Below are positions 16,166 to 23,816 of a stretch of 41,999 nt of DNA, piece by piece (positions within the stretch are counted from its first letter, which is position 1; each line of letters opens with the position of its first letter). The notes beneath the pieces were generated by a model. The model was given only the letters and a program-made list of their open reading frames with translations, did no database searches and was not told the DNA's origin. This stretch comes from a bacterium (lineage in GTDB: Bacteria; Bacteroidota; Bacteroidia; CAILMK01; JACPUW01). The stretch covers positions 1 through 41,999 of the forward strand of contig WGNN01000137.1 of assembly GCA_016124515.1 (NCBI GenBank), read 5' to 3'. The translations under genes and the position numbers were made by a program.

Positions 16166-17234
16166 CAGCCTTATATACCGCATATTAAAACGCTATGTAA
16201 AATTCTCAGCCCGGTTTTACTTCAGAAAAATTGAAGTACACGGCTTGGAAAACATTCCAGAAAAAGGGGCAGTAATATTTGCCGGAAACCACCAAAATGC
16301 ATTCCTTGATGCCATATTGATACATATTGTGCAACCGCGCCCGCCACATTTTCTCACGCGTGGCGACGTATTTAATAACCCATGGGCCAATACATTTTTG
16401 CGTAGTTTAAAGATGCGGCCAATTTTCAGGTTTAGAGACGGTATGGCCAATATGAAAAAAAACAGGAGCACGTTTAGCGAATGCTACGACATATTGGAAC
16501 AAGGCGAAGCACTTGGAATTTTTCCGGAAGGCAATCAGGATTTGCGCTTTTTCCTGCGCCCCTTGCAAAAAGGTTGTGCGCGCATTGTATTTGAAACCCT
16601 TGAGCGAAATGAGTTCAACCTTTCGGTAAAAGTGGTGCCGATGGGCATACAATATTATGGCAACCAAAACAGCCGCGCCGATGTGCTCATTCAATTTGGA
16701 AAGCCTATTGACAGCATGGATTTTACAGCGCTTTTTGCCGATGAAAAAGCCTTTCTCACACAGTTTACAAAGCAGATTGAAAGTGGACTAAAACCCCTTA
16801 TTCTCAATATTCCCGAACCCGATTACCAAGCGCATTTCACGCACTGGAAACAAAAAAGAAGCCGCCACAAGTCATTGAAAAACACCTTTGAAAATGATGT
16901 GAAAATACTGAGCAACCAACCTTATGAAGATTGGAAACACAGTGGCGCTTTGATGAATGTTATAACCCTGCCCTTTGCGCTTTGCGGCGCGATAAATCAT
17001 TTGGTTTCGTATCCGGTTTTTGTGCTGCTTGCCCACAACCTGGTCAAAGACCGCGACTTTAGGGGTTCTGTCAAATTTGTATTGGCCATTATTTATTTCC
17101 CCATTATTTACCTCATGCAAAGCCTCATGCTTGCGCCTTGGCTTGGCTACTACAGCATTTTGTATTTCATTAGTTTACCGCTCACCGGCATTGCCTTCCG
17201 CGATATGATAGCTGCCAAACGCCTGAAACTATAA
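16158..17234 (+). CDS. PlsC-like glycerolipid acyltransferase (LPLAT family)
   Basis: 358 residues. The acyltransferase block I is GNHQNAFLDAILI (~46-58), where the catalytic His and Asp are five residues apart rather than four, as in the GPAT-like LPLAT subgroup. Block III is FPEGNQDLRFFLRPLQKG (~122-139). Two or three hydrophobic segments at the C-terminus (~270-350) anchor it to the membrane. It would acylate a glycerol-3-phosphate or lyso-phospholipid. It starts at a GTG overlapping the end of the BASS transporter gene by 8 bp, so the two are co-transcribed. The exact acceptor is not decidable. Confidence 0.82.
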   Translation: MSDSLIYRILKRYVKFSARFYFRKIEVHGLENIPEKGAVIFAGNHQNAFLDAILIHIVQPRPPHFLTRGDVFNNPWANTFLRSLKMRPIFRFRDGMANMKKNRSTFSECYDILEQGEALGIFPEGNQDLRFFLRPLQKGCARIVFETLERNEFNLSVKVVPMGIQYYGNQNSRADVLIQFGKPIDSMDFTALFADEKAFLTQFTKQIESGLKPLILNIPEPDYQAHFTHWKQKRSRHKSLKNTFENDVKILSNQPYEDWKHSGALMNVITLPFALCGAINHLVSYPVFVLLAHNLVKDRDFRGSVKFVLAIIYFPIIYLMQSLMLAPWLGYYSILYFISLPLTGIAFRDMIAAKRLKL

Positions 17235-17324
17235 TTGACTTTCAGGGTTAAAATTTGGGGTGGTTTTATTTATATCCTTTTAGCAGTTGACTCACTTGAT
17301 TTATGTTGTCTATCTGGACCTAGT

Positions 17325-17993
17325 TCATTCTTCATTGGAATCAGATTTTTCATTAGAAGTGAAAAAACTTAAAACTGTAATAAATATCGTCGATGGCCAA
17401 ATAAGCATGAGTATAACTATCAAAACAAATATATCAGAAAGACTGAAGTCATAAAGTAAGTCATAAACTATTCTGATTGTAAAACCAACAAGCATTATCC
17501 AAATAAGAGGAAGTAAGAGTATTTTGAAGAAGGTGCTCTTTAATTGAACTTCAATTTCATCAATTATATTGATTTCGGGGTTTTCTCGAATAAGGTTCTG
17601 TATCAATCTTGGGCTATCATTTTTCAGTTTTAAAATTGGTATTTTGCACCTACCTAATCTAAACTTTTTATTTCTCGTTATTATTTCAATAAGACACTCA
17701 TTGTCAACAACTAACGATTTGATGTCGCGGATAAATATTTTGTCAATTTCCTTTTGCTTAAAGATGAGTTTATCTGACCATATCAATATTAAAAAGTCAT
17801 TTTCAACTTTATACTTTAATCTTCCGAATGAATAGTATAAAGTGACAACGAACAACCCAAAAAATGTCGATGAGCTTAAGATTATCGACTTATTAATTGA
17901 CTCGAAGTCGATTAATATATTAAAAAAAATTGCAACTAAAAAAGCCAAAATGACTCCTCGTTGTAATCTTTCTATTTTGAATAGCTCAATCAT
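17325..17993 (-). CDS. Hypothetical membrane protein with central PH-like region
   Basis: 222 residues, AT-rich. Two hydrophobic segments near the N-terminus (~14-30 and 36-56), a hydrophilic middle (~58-150; KYKVENDFLILIWSDKLIFKQKEIDKIFI) whose strand pattern resembles bacterial PH-like domains, and two hydrophobic segments near the C-terminus (~155-178 and 186-210). No family is recognised. It is the first gene of an AT-rich minus-strand accessory stretch and carries a 23-bp promoter segment identical to one before the 19188-19892 gene. Confidence 0.55.
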   Translation of the reverse strand: MIELFKIERLQRGVILAFLVAIFFNILIDFESINKSIILSSSTFFGLFVVTLYYSFGRLKYKVENDFLILIWSDKLIFKQKEIDKIFIRDIKSLVVDNECLIEIITRNKKFRLGRCKIPILKLKNDSPRLIQNLIRENPEINIIDEIEVQLKSTFFKILLLPLIWIMLVGFTIRIVYDLLYDFSLSDIFVLIVILMLIWPSTIFITVLSFFTSNEKSDSNEE

Positions 17994-18014
17994 TTAAAAT
18001 TAGCGCAAACTTGC

Positions 18015-18037
18015 ATATACTACTCACAAACATAGCA
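18015..18037 (-). promoter_or_regulatory. Duplicated promoter segment, copy 1 (-7 box TATGTTTG)
   Basis: A 23-bp segment identical to 19915-19937. On the minus strand it holds TATGTTTG (18027-18034) followed by TGAGTAGTATAT, and the ATG at 17993 lies 33 nt beyond the box. Confidence 0.6.
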
Positions 18038-18070
18038 CTATCCCCATGTATTTAGGTTAGATTATCGCGC

Positions 18071-18361
18071 TTAGACATAAATCAAGTCGCTTTTAATGAA
18101 ATCAAAGTATCGGGGCTTTATCCCATTCTTTGAAACCAAATCAACTTTTTTACCAATGGCCTCTTCAAGGTCATACGCTAAATCAATAAACTTCGATCCA
18201 ATTCTTCCATTAATCTCCACAAGAATATCAACATCACTTTCCTGAGTATAATCATCCCTTGAATAAGAACCGAAAAGTGCCATAGATGCAATAGGATACT
18301 TTTTCGAAAGGTCAAACTTTGCCTTCTTAAGTTTTAAAAGTATGTCGTCTTTGGCACTCAT
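18071..18361 (-). CDS. MNT-type minimal nucleotidyltransferase (orphan)
   Basis: 96 residues with the nucleotidyltransferase signature GSYSRDDYTQESDVDIL (GS-x10-DxD) near residues 31-47, followed by a third conserved acidic position in KKVDLV. This is the MNT family, usually paired with a HEPN RNase as a toxin-antitoxin module in which the nucleotidyltransferase modifies and silences HEPN. No HEPN gene lies on either side: downstream is a membrane protein and upstream the broken Imm53 gene. It may be an orphan antitoxin, a remnant of a pair, or act on a distant partner. A perfect -7 box lies 5 nt before the ATG. Confidence 0.82.
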   Translation of the reverse strand: MSAKDDILLKLKKAKFDLSKKYPIASMALFGSYSRDDYTQESDVDILVEINGRIGSKFIDLAYDLEEAIGKKVDLVSKNGIKPRYFDFIKSDLIYV

Positions 18362-18365
18362 GTTT

Positions 18366-18373
18366 CAAAAATA
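18366..18373 (-). promoter_or_regulatory. -7 box TATTTTTG for the MNT gene
   Basis: Exact TAnnTTTG match on the minus strand, only 5 nt from the ATG at 18361, implying a very short or absent leader. Confidence 0.5.
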
Positions 18374-18489
18374 GCATTTATGTTCAAGTGATTTTAACTG
18401 TTCACATATTTGCAAAGTTGTTTTTTCAACACAAAACTTCATTAAATGCTTAAATTTAGCACTTTACTTTCATAGAAGCCCCCCGCTTT

Positions 18490-18508
18490 TGCAAACATGA
18501 TGTTTGCA
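18490..18508. repeat. Perfect palindrome TGCAAACAT-G-ATGTTTGCA
   Basis: Two 9-bp arms around one central base in the gap between the broken Imm53 gene and MNT. It could be a regulator site or part of a terminator; on the plus strand it is followed by a T-rich run but no plus-strand gene precedes it. Confidence 0.4.
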
Positions 18509-18515
18509 GATGTTT

Positions 18516-19109
18516 TTATTTTTTCGGTATTAATATCAAATTGTTGCCAATGTCGTCAATTGTTACTTTCAAAACATCCCCAACTTTATAATTCAATTTG
18601 AAGGTATCCAATTAGAGCTTGGTCAAAGTCAATTTTGTTAACGTCTTTAACCTTAATGTTCTTGTGCTCAACTTTTGGGATTTCAGTGAGCCTAAGCGTT
18701 TCTTCATTTACAATTGCAGCCTTTGCCGGTGTCCAAATGTCAAAGCCATGACCTTGAAGCGGAAGGTACATATCAAAGTAGAAACCCTTGTCAGCATGGT
18801 TTGGAATTATTTCATCAAAAAAGATATCAAACACATCCTTTAAGTTTTCAGGCCCACAAGCAATTTCTAAAACTTGGTTGTTAGTTTTAATAATAAACCA
18901 ATCGTGCCATATTCAAGGCTTTGAAAATCCTTTTTAAATTCAAGCTTATTAAGGCAAGTATCTGCTAAGTCAATTCGTATTGTCCAACCTGGATTGTCCA
19001 AAGTCGCAATTGAATATCCATAACTATGTTCCCAATAGCCATTGCAATTGAGTTTGTACCAATTTTGAATTCTGTCAATCGTATCCTTCACTCTTTTTAG
19101 ATCTTGCAA
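18516..19109 (-). pseudogene. Imm53-family immunity gene disrupted by two frameshifts
   Basis: The first open segment (19109-18867, TTG start, possibly GTG at the VKDTI position) reads IQNWYKLNCNGYWEHSYGYSI then TLDNPGWTIRIDL, the core signature of Imm53 immunity proteins of polymorphic toxin systems. At about 18903 the frame is lost: adding one base after ACG gives TDWFIIKTNN, and the second segment continues ACGPENLKDVFDIFFDEIIP, the rest of the domain. Near 18600 one extra base shifts frame again, and reading AAATTG onward gives KLNYKVGDVLKVTIDDIGNN ending at a TAA at 18516-18518. The two shifts compensate, restoring the original frame. No toxin gene is adjacent. Either the gene is decaying or the assembly has two indels here. 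Confidence 0.75.
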
Positions 19110-19187
19110 GTTCGAAATTTAGGGCTTTTATTCGTTGATCTTTTTGTTTTCTCATTGGTACTCGTGAAAGTTTTGTATTTCCCTGCA

Positions 19188-19892
19188 TTAGTTATTTTCT
19201 TTTAAGTTTAATAGTGTCTCCATTTCCAAATACATTTCACCAATTGATCCGTCAAGTTGATATTGGCTTTTATACGCAATAAATGACTCAAGGCAATGTA
19301 TGTCGTCATTTAATGCACATTCAAACAACTTTCTTAAATACAATTCATCGCGGTTTGTCAAAATTGAAAGACTGTCATGGGTTAATGATGAATTATGAAC
19401 AACTGAAACCTCCTTTTTGAAAGATGAGTCATTTTTTATAAATGTCAATTTATAAACAGGCTTTAACTCCCATTCATTTTTTTCATTCATCAAAGTCGTC
19501 AAAATTTCTATAACTAATGGGCTTGAATTCAACAGCTTATACTCCGAAGGTGGATTTCCTTTGAAAATAGTTTCATTCTTACAATCGCTTACTTCGAATT
19601 CATTGATTTTCTTTGTCTCTTCGTCAAAAAACCAAGAACATATTTTTAAAGTGTCGTCACCGTAAACGTAAACTTCATGGAATGTGCACTTTTCAAATTG
19701 TCCTTTACATTGACAATTGCCGTTATTGACAAATGGCGCTCGCTCATTTATTTCTTTAGATGTTTGAGCAAACTGTCCGTCATTGTCGATATCAATTACA
19801 TCGTCGGTTGAATTTTCGTCATTGGTTGTGCCATCATTTTTGCAACTCGATAAAATTGAAAGAGATATTATCAGTCCGAAAAAAGTTTTCAT
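19188..19892 (-). CDS. Hypothetical lipoprotein
   Basis: 234 residues with a lipoprotein signal MKTFFGLIISLSILSSC (Cys 17), then an acidic, Asn/Asp-rich linker and a soluble domain with several Cys (CQCKGQFEKCTF, CSWFF, SDCKNE). No family is recognised. It has the same 23-bp promoter segment as the 17325-17993 gene, at a matching distance from the ATG. Codon and base composition are AT-rich like its neighbours, fitting acquisition by transfer. Confidence 0.6.
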   Translation of the reverse strand: MKTFFGLIISLSILSSCKNDGTTNDENSTDDVIDIDNDGQFAQTSKEINERAPFVNNGNCQCKGQFEKCTFHEVYVYGDDTLKICSWFFDEETKKINEFEVSDCKNETIFKGNPPSEYKLLNSSPLVIEILTTLMNEKNEWELKPVYKLTFIKNDSSFKKEVSVVHNSSLTHDSLSILTNRDELYLRKLFECALNDDIHCLESFIAYKSQYQLDGSIGEMYLEMETLLNLKENN

Positions 19893-19914
19893 TTTACAAA
19901 GTACAAATTCTTAT

Positions 19915-19937
19915 ATATACTACTCACAAACATAGCA
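19915..19937 (-). promoter_or_regulatory. Duplicated promoter segment, copy 2 (-7 box TATGTTTG)
   Basis: Identical over 23 bp to 18015-18037. The -7 box is at 19927-19934 and the ATG at 19892 lies 34 nt beyond it, matching the 33 nt of copy 1. Confidence 0.6.
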
Positions 19938-20319
19938 ATACCCTCTTAAATCTGCGCTCTTACGTAGGTTTCAATGTTGCATTTACCATTTATCCAAGCG
20001 ACTTCTTATCAGCTGCGGTTTGGTTCGTAAATCTGTAGGTATTCCTTTATTCCAAACCTGTTGTGTTGCCAATTGCACTTTTTTCCGTGTACTCACCGCA
20101 ATGGCATCCTTTCAAAAACCTACGAAATAAACTCCAATGAATGGCGCAGCGAACTGAGAAATAACAGTAGCTCAAGCGTTACAAAAAGCTGTGTCAAAAA
20201 AGACATTTACGAAGTAAGGAAACGTTGAAATCTCATTTACATCGCCGTAGCTAATAAAAGCAAATCTGATGGAAGGCAGGCTTTAACTCGCTGAATGAGA
20301 GCTGAATTGCCACAAAACT
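19938..20319. other. Gene-free stretch
   Basis: About 380 bp without a supportable gene. It has an inverted pair GGTTTGG / CCAAACC (about 20014-20060) and a plus-strand open stretch of some 60 codons ending at a TGA at 20226-20228 without a good start or recognisable similarity. It may be remains of a lost gene. Confidence 0.4.
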
Positions 20320-21063
20320 CTATTGTTCTTTAAATAATTCAATTGTAAAGTCTAAAAGTTCAATTCCACCATGGTTGCCGTGTCCGGGTATAACTGTTTC
20401 AATTCCGGTTATCTCCTTTTTTATCTTCTCAACAGTCCTCGACCACTTATTTGTATTTGCATCTGCTAGATTCCCTTTTCCTGAATTTAGTGCTTTAATT
20501 AGGCATCCTCCGAACATCGTTTGTTCACTTGGCACATAGCCTATTATATTGTCATTGGTATGTCCTGGACCAAAAAATTGAGCGTAGGCAATATTTTCAC
20601 CAATTTCAAATTCAATTTTGTCATCAAATCCTTGTTTTGGCAATTCAGAATTATCTTTTTTCGCAAGTTCAATCGTGAGATTTGATGCGTATGACGCTAT
20701 CCCATTCAAGTGAAATTCTTTAAGTCCACCGAGACAATCGATATGAAAATGTGTAACTACTACGCCTTTTATGTTCCTATCTCCGATCCAATCAATCAAT
20801 TCTGCTGATGCTTTATCATTCGTGGGTGTATCAAAAACCAGCGCATCATTTCCATTAAAATAAACCATTCCATTACAAGGAACTTTTCCATAATCATCGG
20901 TTTCCAGATATGAAATATGTCTATAAATATTTTCAGAAATTTCCTCAACTTTCAAAGTTTCGGATTCATAATTTTTATGTGGCTGTACATTAGACTTACA
21001 TTCACATAAAATAAAAACCAATGATATGAAGGTGATGTGTTTAATAATTGCATTCATAGACAA
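20320..21063 (-). CDS. Subclass B1-like metallo-beta-lactamase
   Basis: 247 residues. All six B1 zinc ligands can be placed: H105, H107 and D109 in THFHIDCLGG, H168 in FGPGHTNDN, C187 in FGGCLIKA and H228 in VIPGHGNHGG. K190, three residues after the Cys, and the GNLADAN segment (~197-203) match the substrate-binding Lys and Asn region of B1 enzymes such as CcrA and NDM. The N-terminus has a hydrophobic leader ending near Cys20/Cys22, so it may be a lipoprotein; the lipobox is imperfect. B1 enzymes are periplasmic and open beta-lactam rings with two zinc ions. Overall it resembles chromosomal B1 enzymes of environmental Bacteroidetes. Activity on any drug is not shown by sequence. Confidence 0.85.
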   Translation of the reverse strand: MSMNAIIKHITFISLVFILCECKSNVQPHKNYESETLKVEEISENIYRHISYLETDDYGKVPCNGMVYFNGNDALVFDTPTNDKASAELIDWIGDRNIKGVVVTHFHIDCLGGLKEFHLNGIASYASNLTIELAKKDNSELPKQGFDDKIEFEIGENIAYAQFFGPGHTNDNIIGYVPSEQTMFGGCLIKALNSGKGNLADANTNKWSRTVEKIKKEITGIETVIPGHGNHGGIELLDFTIELFKEQ

Positions 21064-21192
21064 ATTGCATAAGTAGTGGCTGATTGCGGGCTTCTTTCAT
21101 GTCAAAAGGCTATTCGGTTTAAGTTGGTTACAAACCTCGATATGAAACTTTTTCCCTGACATTAATTCAATAAAGTTTTGATGACTGCGATT

Positions 21193-21654
21193 TTATTCTT
21201 CTTTGTTTTGATTGCTCAAATTTATCATATACTGATTAAACACTTTCAGGTCATTTCCTAAAACAGAAAAGAAATCAATATCTGCATTTTCTACGGCTGT
21301 CAATGCTTTTTGCAGAACTTTTGCGCCTTCATCCGTCAACTTAATTACTTTGGCCCTAGTGTCGGTTGGGTGTTCTTGCCGGCTGATAAATTTCTTTTCT
21401 TCCAATGTTCTAAGCACTTTAGAAACCATCATTCTATCTGCATTTCCTTGATTAGCTATGTCAACCTGAGTAACACTTTCTTTTTCTCTGGAAAGCCAAC
21501 CTAATGCCGCTAATAGGACAAATTGTGTCTGTGTCAAGTTTAAAGGGTCTAATACCTTTTTTTGTTTTCGCTGCCACAAGGTAGTCAATTGGCCCAACAG
21601 GTAGCCGGGGCTTTCTTCAGGCGATTTAAACTTAAACTCAATTTTTTTAGCCAT
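21193..21654 (-). CDS. MarR family transcriptional regulator
   Basis: 153 residues from the ATG at 21654 (MAKKIEFKF), 1 nt after the stop of the VOC gene; an upstream in-frame ATG at 21693 lies inside that gene and is rejected. The winged-helix core is LNLTQTQFVLLAALGWL then VTQVDIANQGNADRMMVSKVLRTLEEKKFISRQEHPTDTRAKVIKLTDEG, with the DTRAK wing typical of MarR proteins. It is expected to bind as a dimer to an inverted repeat and release on ligand binding. A perfect inverted repeat flanking the promoter of this operon (22032-22064) is its likely operator, so the operon is probably autoregulated. Confidence 0.9.
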   Translation of the reverse strand: MAKKIEFKFKSPEESPGYLLGQLTTLWQRKQKKVLDPLNLTQTQFVLLAALGWLSREKESVTQVDIANQGNADRMMVSKVLRTLEEKKFISRQEHPTDTRAKVIKLTDEGAKVLQKALTAVENADIDFFSVLGNDLKVFNQYMINLSNQNKEE

Positions 21655-21655
21655 A

Positions 21656-22015
21656 TTATTTTGTTTCCAGAAATGTAAGTTTATAACCATCAAGGTCCTT
21701 TACGTGAAATGCCCTGCCAAAAGGTGTCGGCATAATTTCTCCAACGGTAGTGATTCCGTTAGCAATGAATTTCTCTTTCAAATCATCTGCATTTTCGTTG
21801 GCTGCAAACCATAAAGATATGCCAATTCCCAATTCCTTTCCTTCAATGGGTTCAAGTGGTGTACGTATAGCAAAACTTGCTTGTCCTTGATTGTACTTGA
21901 AAACACAAGCTTGTGGATTCGTGTCGCCAATTTCAAAGCCTAACTTTTTTTCATAGAAGTCTTTCGAAGCTTCCAGGTTTTTTACTTGCAGCGATGCGAA
22001 TGTTAACTGTCTCAT
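21656..22015 (-). CDS. VOC (glyoxalase/bleomycin-resistance fold) protein
   Basis: 119 residues from the ATG at 22015 (MRQLTFASLQVKNLEASKDFYEKKLGFEIG); longer frames upstream run through the promoter and operator. It has the paired beta-alpha-beta-beta-beta units of the vicinal-oxygen-chelate fold, with PFGRAFHVKDLDGYKLTFLE at the C-terminus carrying the usual D(x)DG and terminal Glu. Members bind or modify small hydrophobic or thiol-reactive compounds; the ligand here is unknown. First gene of a two-gene operon with MarR. The pairing suggests the VOC protein handles a compound sensed by MarR, which is inference. Confidence 0.85.
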   Translation of the reverse strand: MRQLTFASLQVKNLEASKDFYEKKLGFEIGDTNPQACVFKYNQGQASFAIRTPLEPIEGKELGIGISLWFAANENADDLKEKFIANGITTVGEIMPTPFGRAFHVKDLDGYKLTFLETK

Positions 22016-22031
22016 TTTATAACAATTTATT

Positions 22032-22064
22032 TTGTTGTCGCAAATATAGTATTCGCGACAACAA
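22032..22064 (-). promoter_or_regulatory. MarR-type operator flanking a -7 box
   Basis: Perfect 10-bp inverted arms TTGTTGTCGC (22032-22041) and GCGACAACAA (22055-22064) with a 13-bp spacer. The minus-strand -7 box TATATTTG (22041-22048) lies in the spacer, sharing one base with an arm, and the VOC ATG is 26 nt downstream. Binding here would block RNA polymerase. Confidence 0.75.
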
Positions 22065-22188
22065 TAACCGACCGAATTTGAAAAATACTTTTTATTGGAT
22101 TTAAAATTCAATGATTCAAAATGTAGGTAGCAAGAAGTTACTCAATGCCTTGCGGCTAACTTGTCTAGAAGCCTCCAGACCCCTAAAC

Positions 22189-22914
22189 CTACAACTTGCC
22201 TTTCAGGTCGAAAAGATTGTCAACCGCCGGTTTCAATTGACTGATAAACCCTTCGCCTTCAAAAATGGCCGACATGCCGCCAAAAACCGCATTTCGTGAT
22301 TGTATCATTTCAAAAAATCCCTTTGACGAAATGAGGGTTTCGGGTTCTTTTGAGTTGGGGTCGTAAAACTGCGATTTATAAGCAAGCAAAGACGCCAGTT
22401 TTTGCTCCTTGTAGCCACGTATATCTACAATTACGTCAGGCTCCAAATGCTTAAATTGTATGTAGTGGAAGAAGGTTTTGCTGCGCCAGGCGCTTTGTTT
22501 AGCGCCATCGAGCTCCGACTCAATTTTAACCAAACCCGACAAAAAATTGGCTTCCTTAACCAATTTCGCCGCTTTTCCGTGGTCCGGGTGGCGGTCGTCG
22601 GGTGCGTTGGCAATAATTATTTCGGGTTGGTATTTTCTTATTACCTGCACCACTTGCATCAGGTGCGGCCTGTCCACCTCAAAAAAACCATCGTGCATCA
22701 TCAGGTTTTCGCGCACATGCACACCAAGTGCTTTTCTCGCTTCTTCGGCTTCCAAAGCTCGGTTTTCAATGGTGCCACGCGTGCTGAGTTGCGAAGGTGT
22801 CAAGTCTATTATTCCCACTTTGTAGCCCAAATCAACGTGCTTGGCCAAGGTGCCACCCGCACTCAATTCCACATCGTCGGGGTGGGCGCCAAAAGCAAGT
22901 ATATCTAATTTCAT
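22189..22914 (-). CDS. bshB1: Bacillithiol biosynthesis deacetylase BshB1 (LmbE-like)
   Basis: 241 residues from the ATG at 22914 (MKLDILAFGAHPDDVELSAGG). The LmbE/PIG-L zinc site is complete: H11 and D14 in AHPDDVE and H112 in DRHPDHGKAA. TPSQLSTRGTIENRALEAEEA and the C-terminal FYDPNSKEPETLISSKGFFEMI are as in BshB1 of Bacteroidetes and Firmicutes. It removes the acetyl group of GlcNAc-malate to give GlcN-malate, the second step of bacillithiol synthesis in the cytosol. The rest of the pathway (bshA, bshC) is not in this window. A longer frame to 23088 would run through a perfect -7 box, so it is rejected. Confidence 0.92.
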   Translation of the reverse strand: MKLDILAFGAHPDDVELSAGGTLAKHVDLGYKVGIIDLTPSQLSTRGTIENRALEAEEARKALGVHVRENLMMHDGFFEVDRPHLMQVVQVIRKYQPEIIIANAPDDRHPDHGKAAKLVKEANFLSGLVKIESELDGAKQSAWRSKTFFHYIQFKHLEPDVIVDIRGYKEQKLASLLAYKSQFYDPNSKEPETLISSKGFFEMIQSRNAVFGGMSAIFEGEGFISQLKPAVDNLFDLKGKL

Positions 22915-22938
22915 GTGCTTACTTTGTAATGTCAATTG

Positions 22939-22946
22939 CAAAAATA
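22939..22946 (-). promoter_or_regulatory. -7 box TATTTTTG for bshB1
   Basis: Exact TAnnTTTG match on the minus strand, 24 nt before the bshB1 ATG. Confidence 0.55.
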
Positions 22947-23096
22947 TAAGTAGTATCCGCAAGAAAAGACCCATAATTTCCAATAGCATAATTTCCACTT
23001 GGTCGTAAAGCGAATTGCCTTCAATTTTGGCGCAAGCTGTATGATTGACTTTTTCTTTTAGGATACCCGATTTTCTTGCAAACAACAAGTAGCAGC

Positions 23097-23816
23097 ATGC
23101 AGCAAATCATCAAATTTCTTGGCGTAGGTGGCGTTTTCAACCCCGAGTGGGGCAATGCCTCTGCACTATTAAATATCAGGCACCAAACCATCATGCTCGA
23201 TTGTGGCTTCACCGTGTATCCCACACTTTGCCGCTATAATTTAACGCATAGCATTGATTATGTGCTAATTAGCCATTTACACAACGACCATGTGGGCAGT
23301 TTGTCAAATTTGATTTACCACCAGGCATTGGTTGACAAAAAGAAAACCAAGTTGCTGACAGCGAGTCGTGAATTTGAGAAAACCCTCGCGGCCTATCTTT
23401 CCTTTTCCATTCCGCAGCTACACACTTTCGTTGATTTTGTTCCTCTGAGCGAGTTTCCTGAAATTACCGCTTTCAACACTTTTGGCCTTCACGTACCTGA
23501 TTTGCAGACTTTTGCATTTCAAATAAAAACAGATCAGAATAGCCTTATCTATTCCGGCGATTTAGCAGATGTGCATTTTGTGTTGCGCGAAATAAATCCA
23601 TCAAAAGATGACCTGATTTTTCATGAGGCGGAATATTTTGCCCATGCCAAAGCACACAGCTTTTACCGCCATTTGCAAGAAGTGATGGAAGGAAGAAAGG
23701 TGTTTATTTACCACAACAACCCACTACAAAAACCCGCAGATTGCACCTTGCCCTTGGTTGCCGAAACCAATGAGTTTTTGCTGCGGCCTGCCAACGAACT
23801 CTTTAACAAATACTAG
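23097..23816 (+). CDS. MBL-fold metallo-hydrolase, RNase Z-like superfamily
   Basis: 239 residues from the ATG at 23097 (MQQIIKFLGVGGVFNPEWGN). The metal motif SHLHNDHVGSL (HxHxDH) is near residues 61-71, a later Asp is in IYSGDLAD, and a His in FHEAEYF. The short N-terminal FLGVGGVF and the fold resemble RNase Z-like and phosphodiesterase-type members, but the flexible exosite arm of true tRNase Z is not seen. Substrate unknown. It is divergent from bshB1. Its stop overlaps that of the convergent gamma-carbonic anhydrase gene: the tetramer CTAG serves as TAG on both strands. Confidence 0.8.
   Translation: MQQIIKFLGVGGVFNPEWGNASALLNIRHQTIMLDCGFTVYPTLCRYNLTHSIDYVLISHLHNDHVGSLSNLIYHQALVDKKKTKLLTASREFEKTLAAYLSFSIPQLHTFVDFVPLSEFPEITAFNTFGLHVPDLQTFAFQIKTDQNSLIYSGDLADVHFVLREINPSKDDLIFHEAEYFAHAKAHSFYRHLQEVMEGRKVFIYHNNPLQKPADCTLPLVAETNEFLLRPANELFNKY

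Noticed and set aside
18619-18843. 74-codon plus-strand frame opposite the Imm53 gene
   Set aside because: It is the complement of the reconstructed Imm53 coding sequence, which has the clear family motifs.
17235-22120. Integron-like gene-cassette array
   Set aside because: Small accessory genes with their own promoters fit the idea, but no attC-like inverted pairs at regular places and no integrase could be seen.
22915-23088. N-terminal extension of BshB1 to 23088
   Set aside because: It crosses the perfect -7 box at 22939-22946, and the family N-terminus begins at the ATG at 22914.
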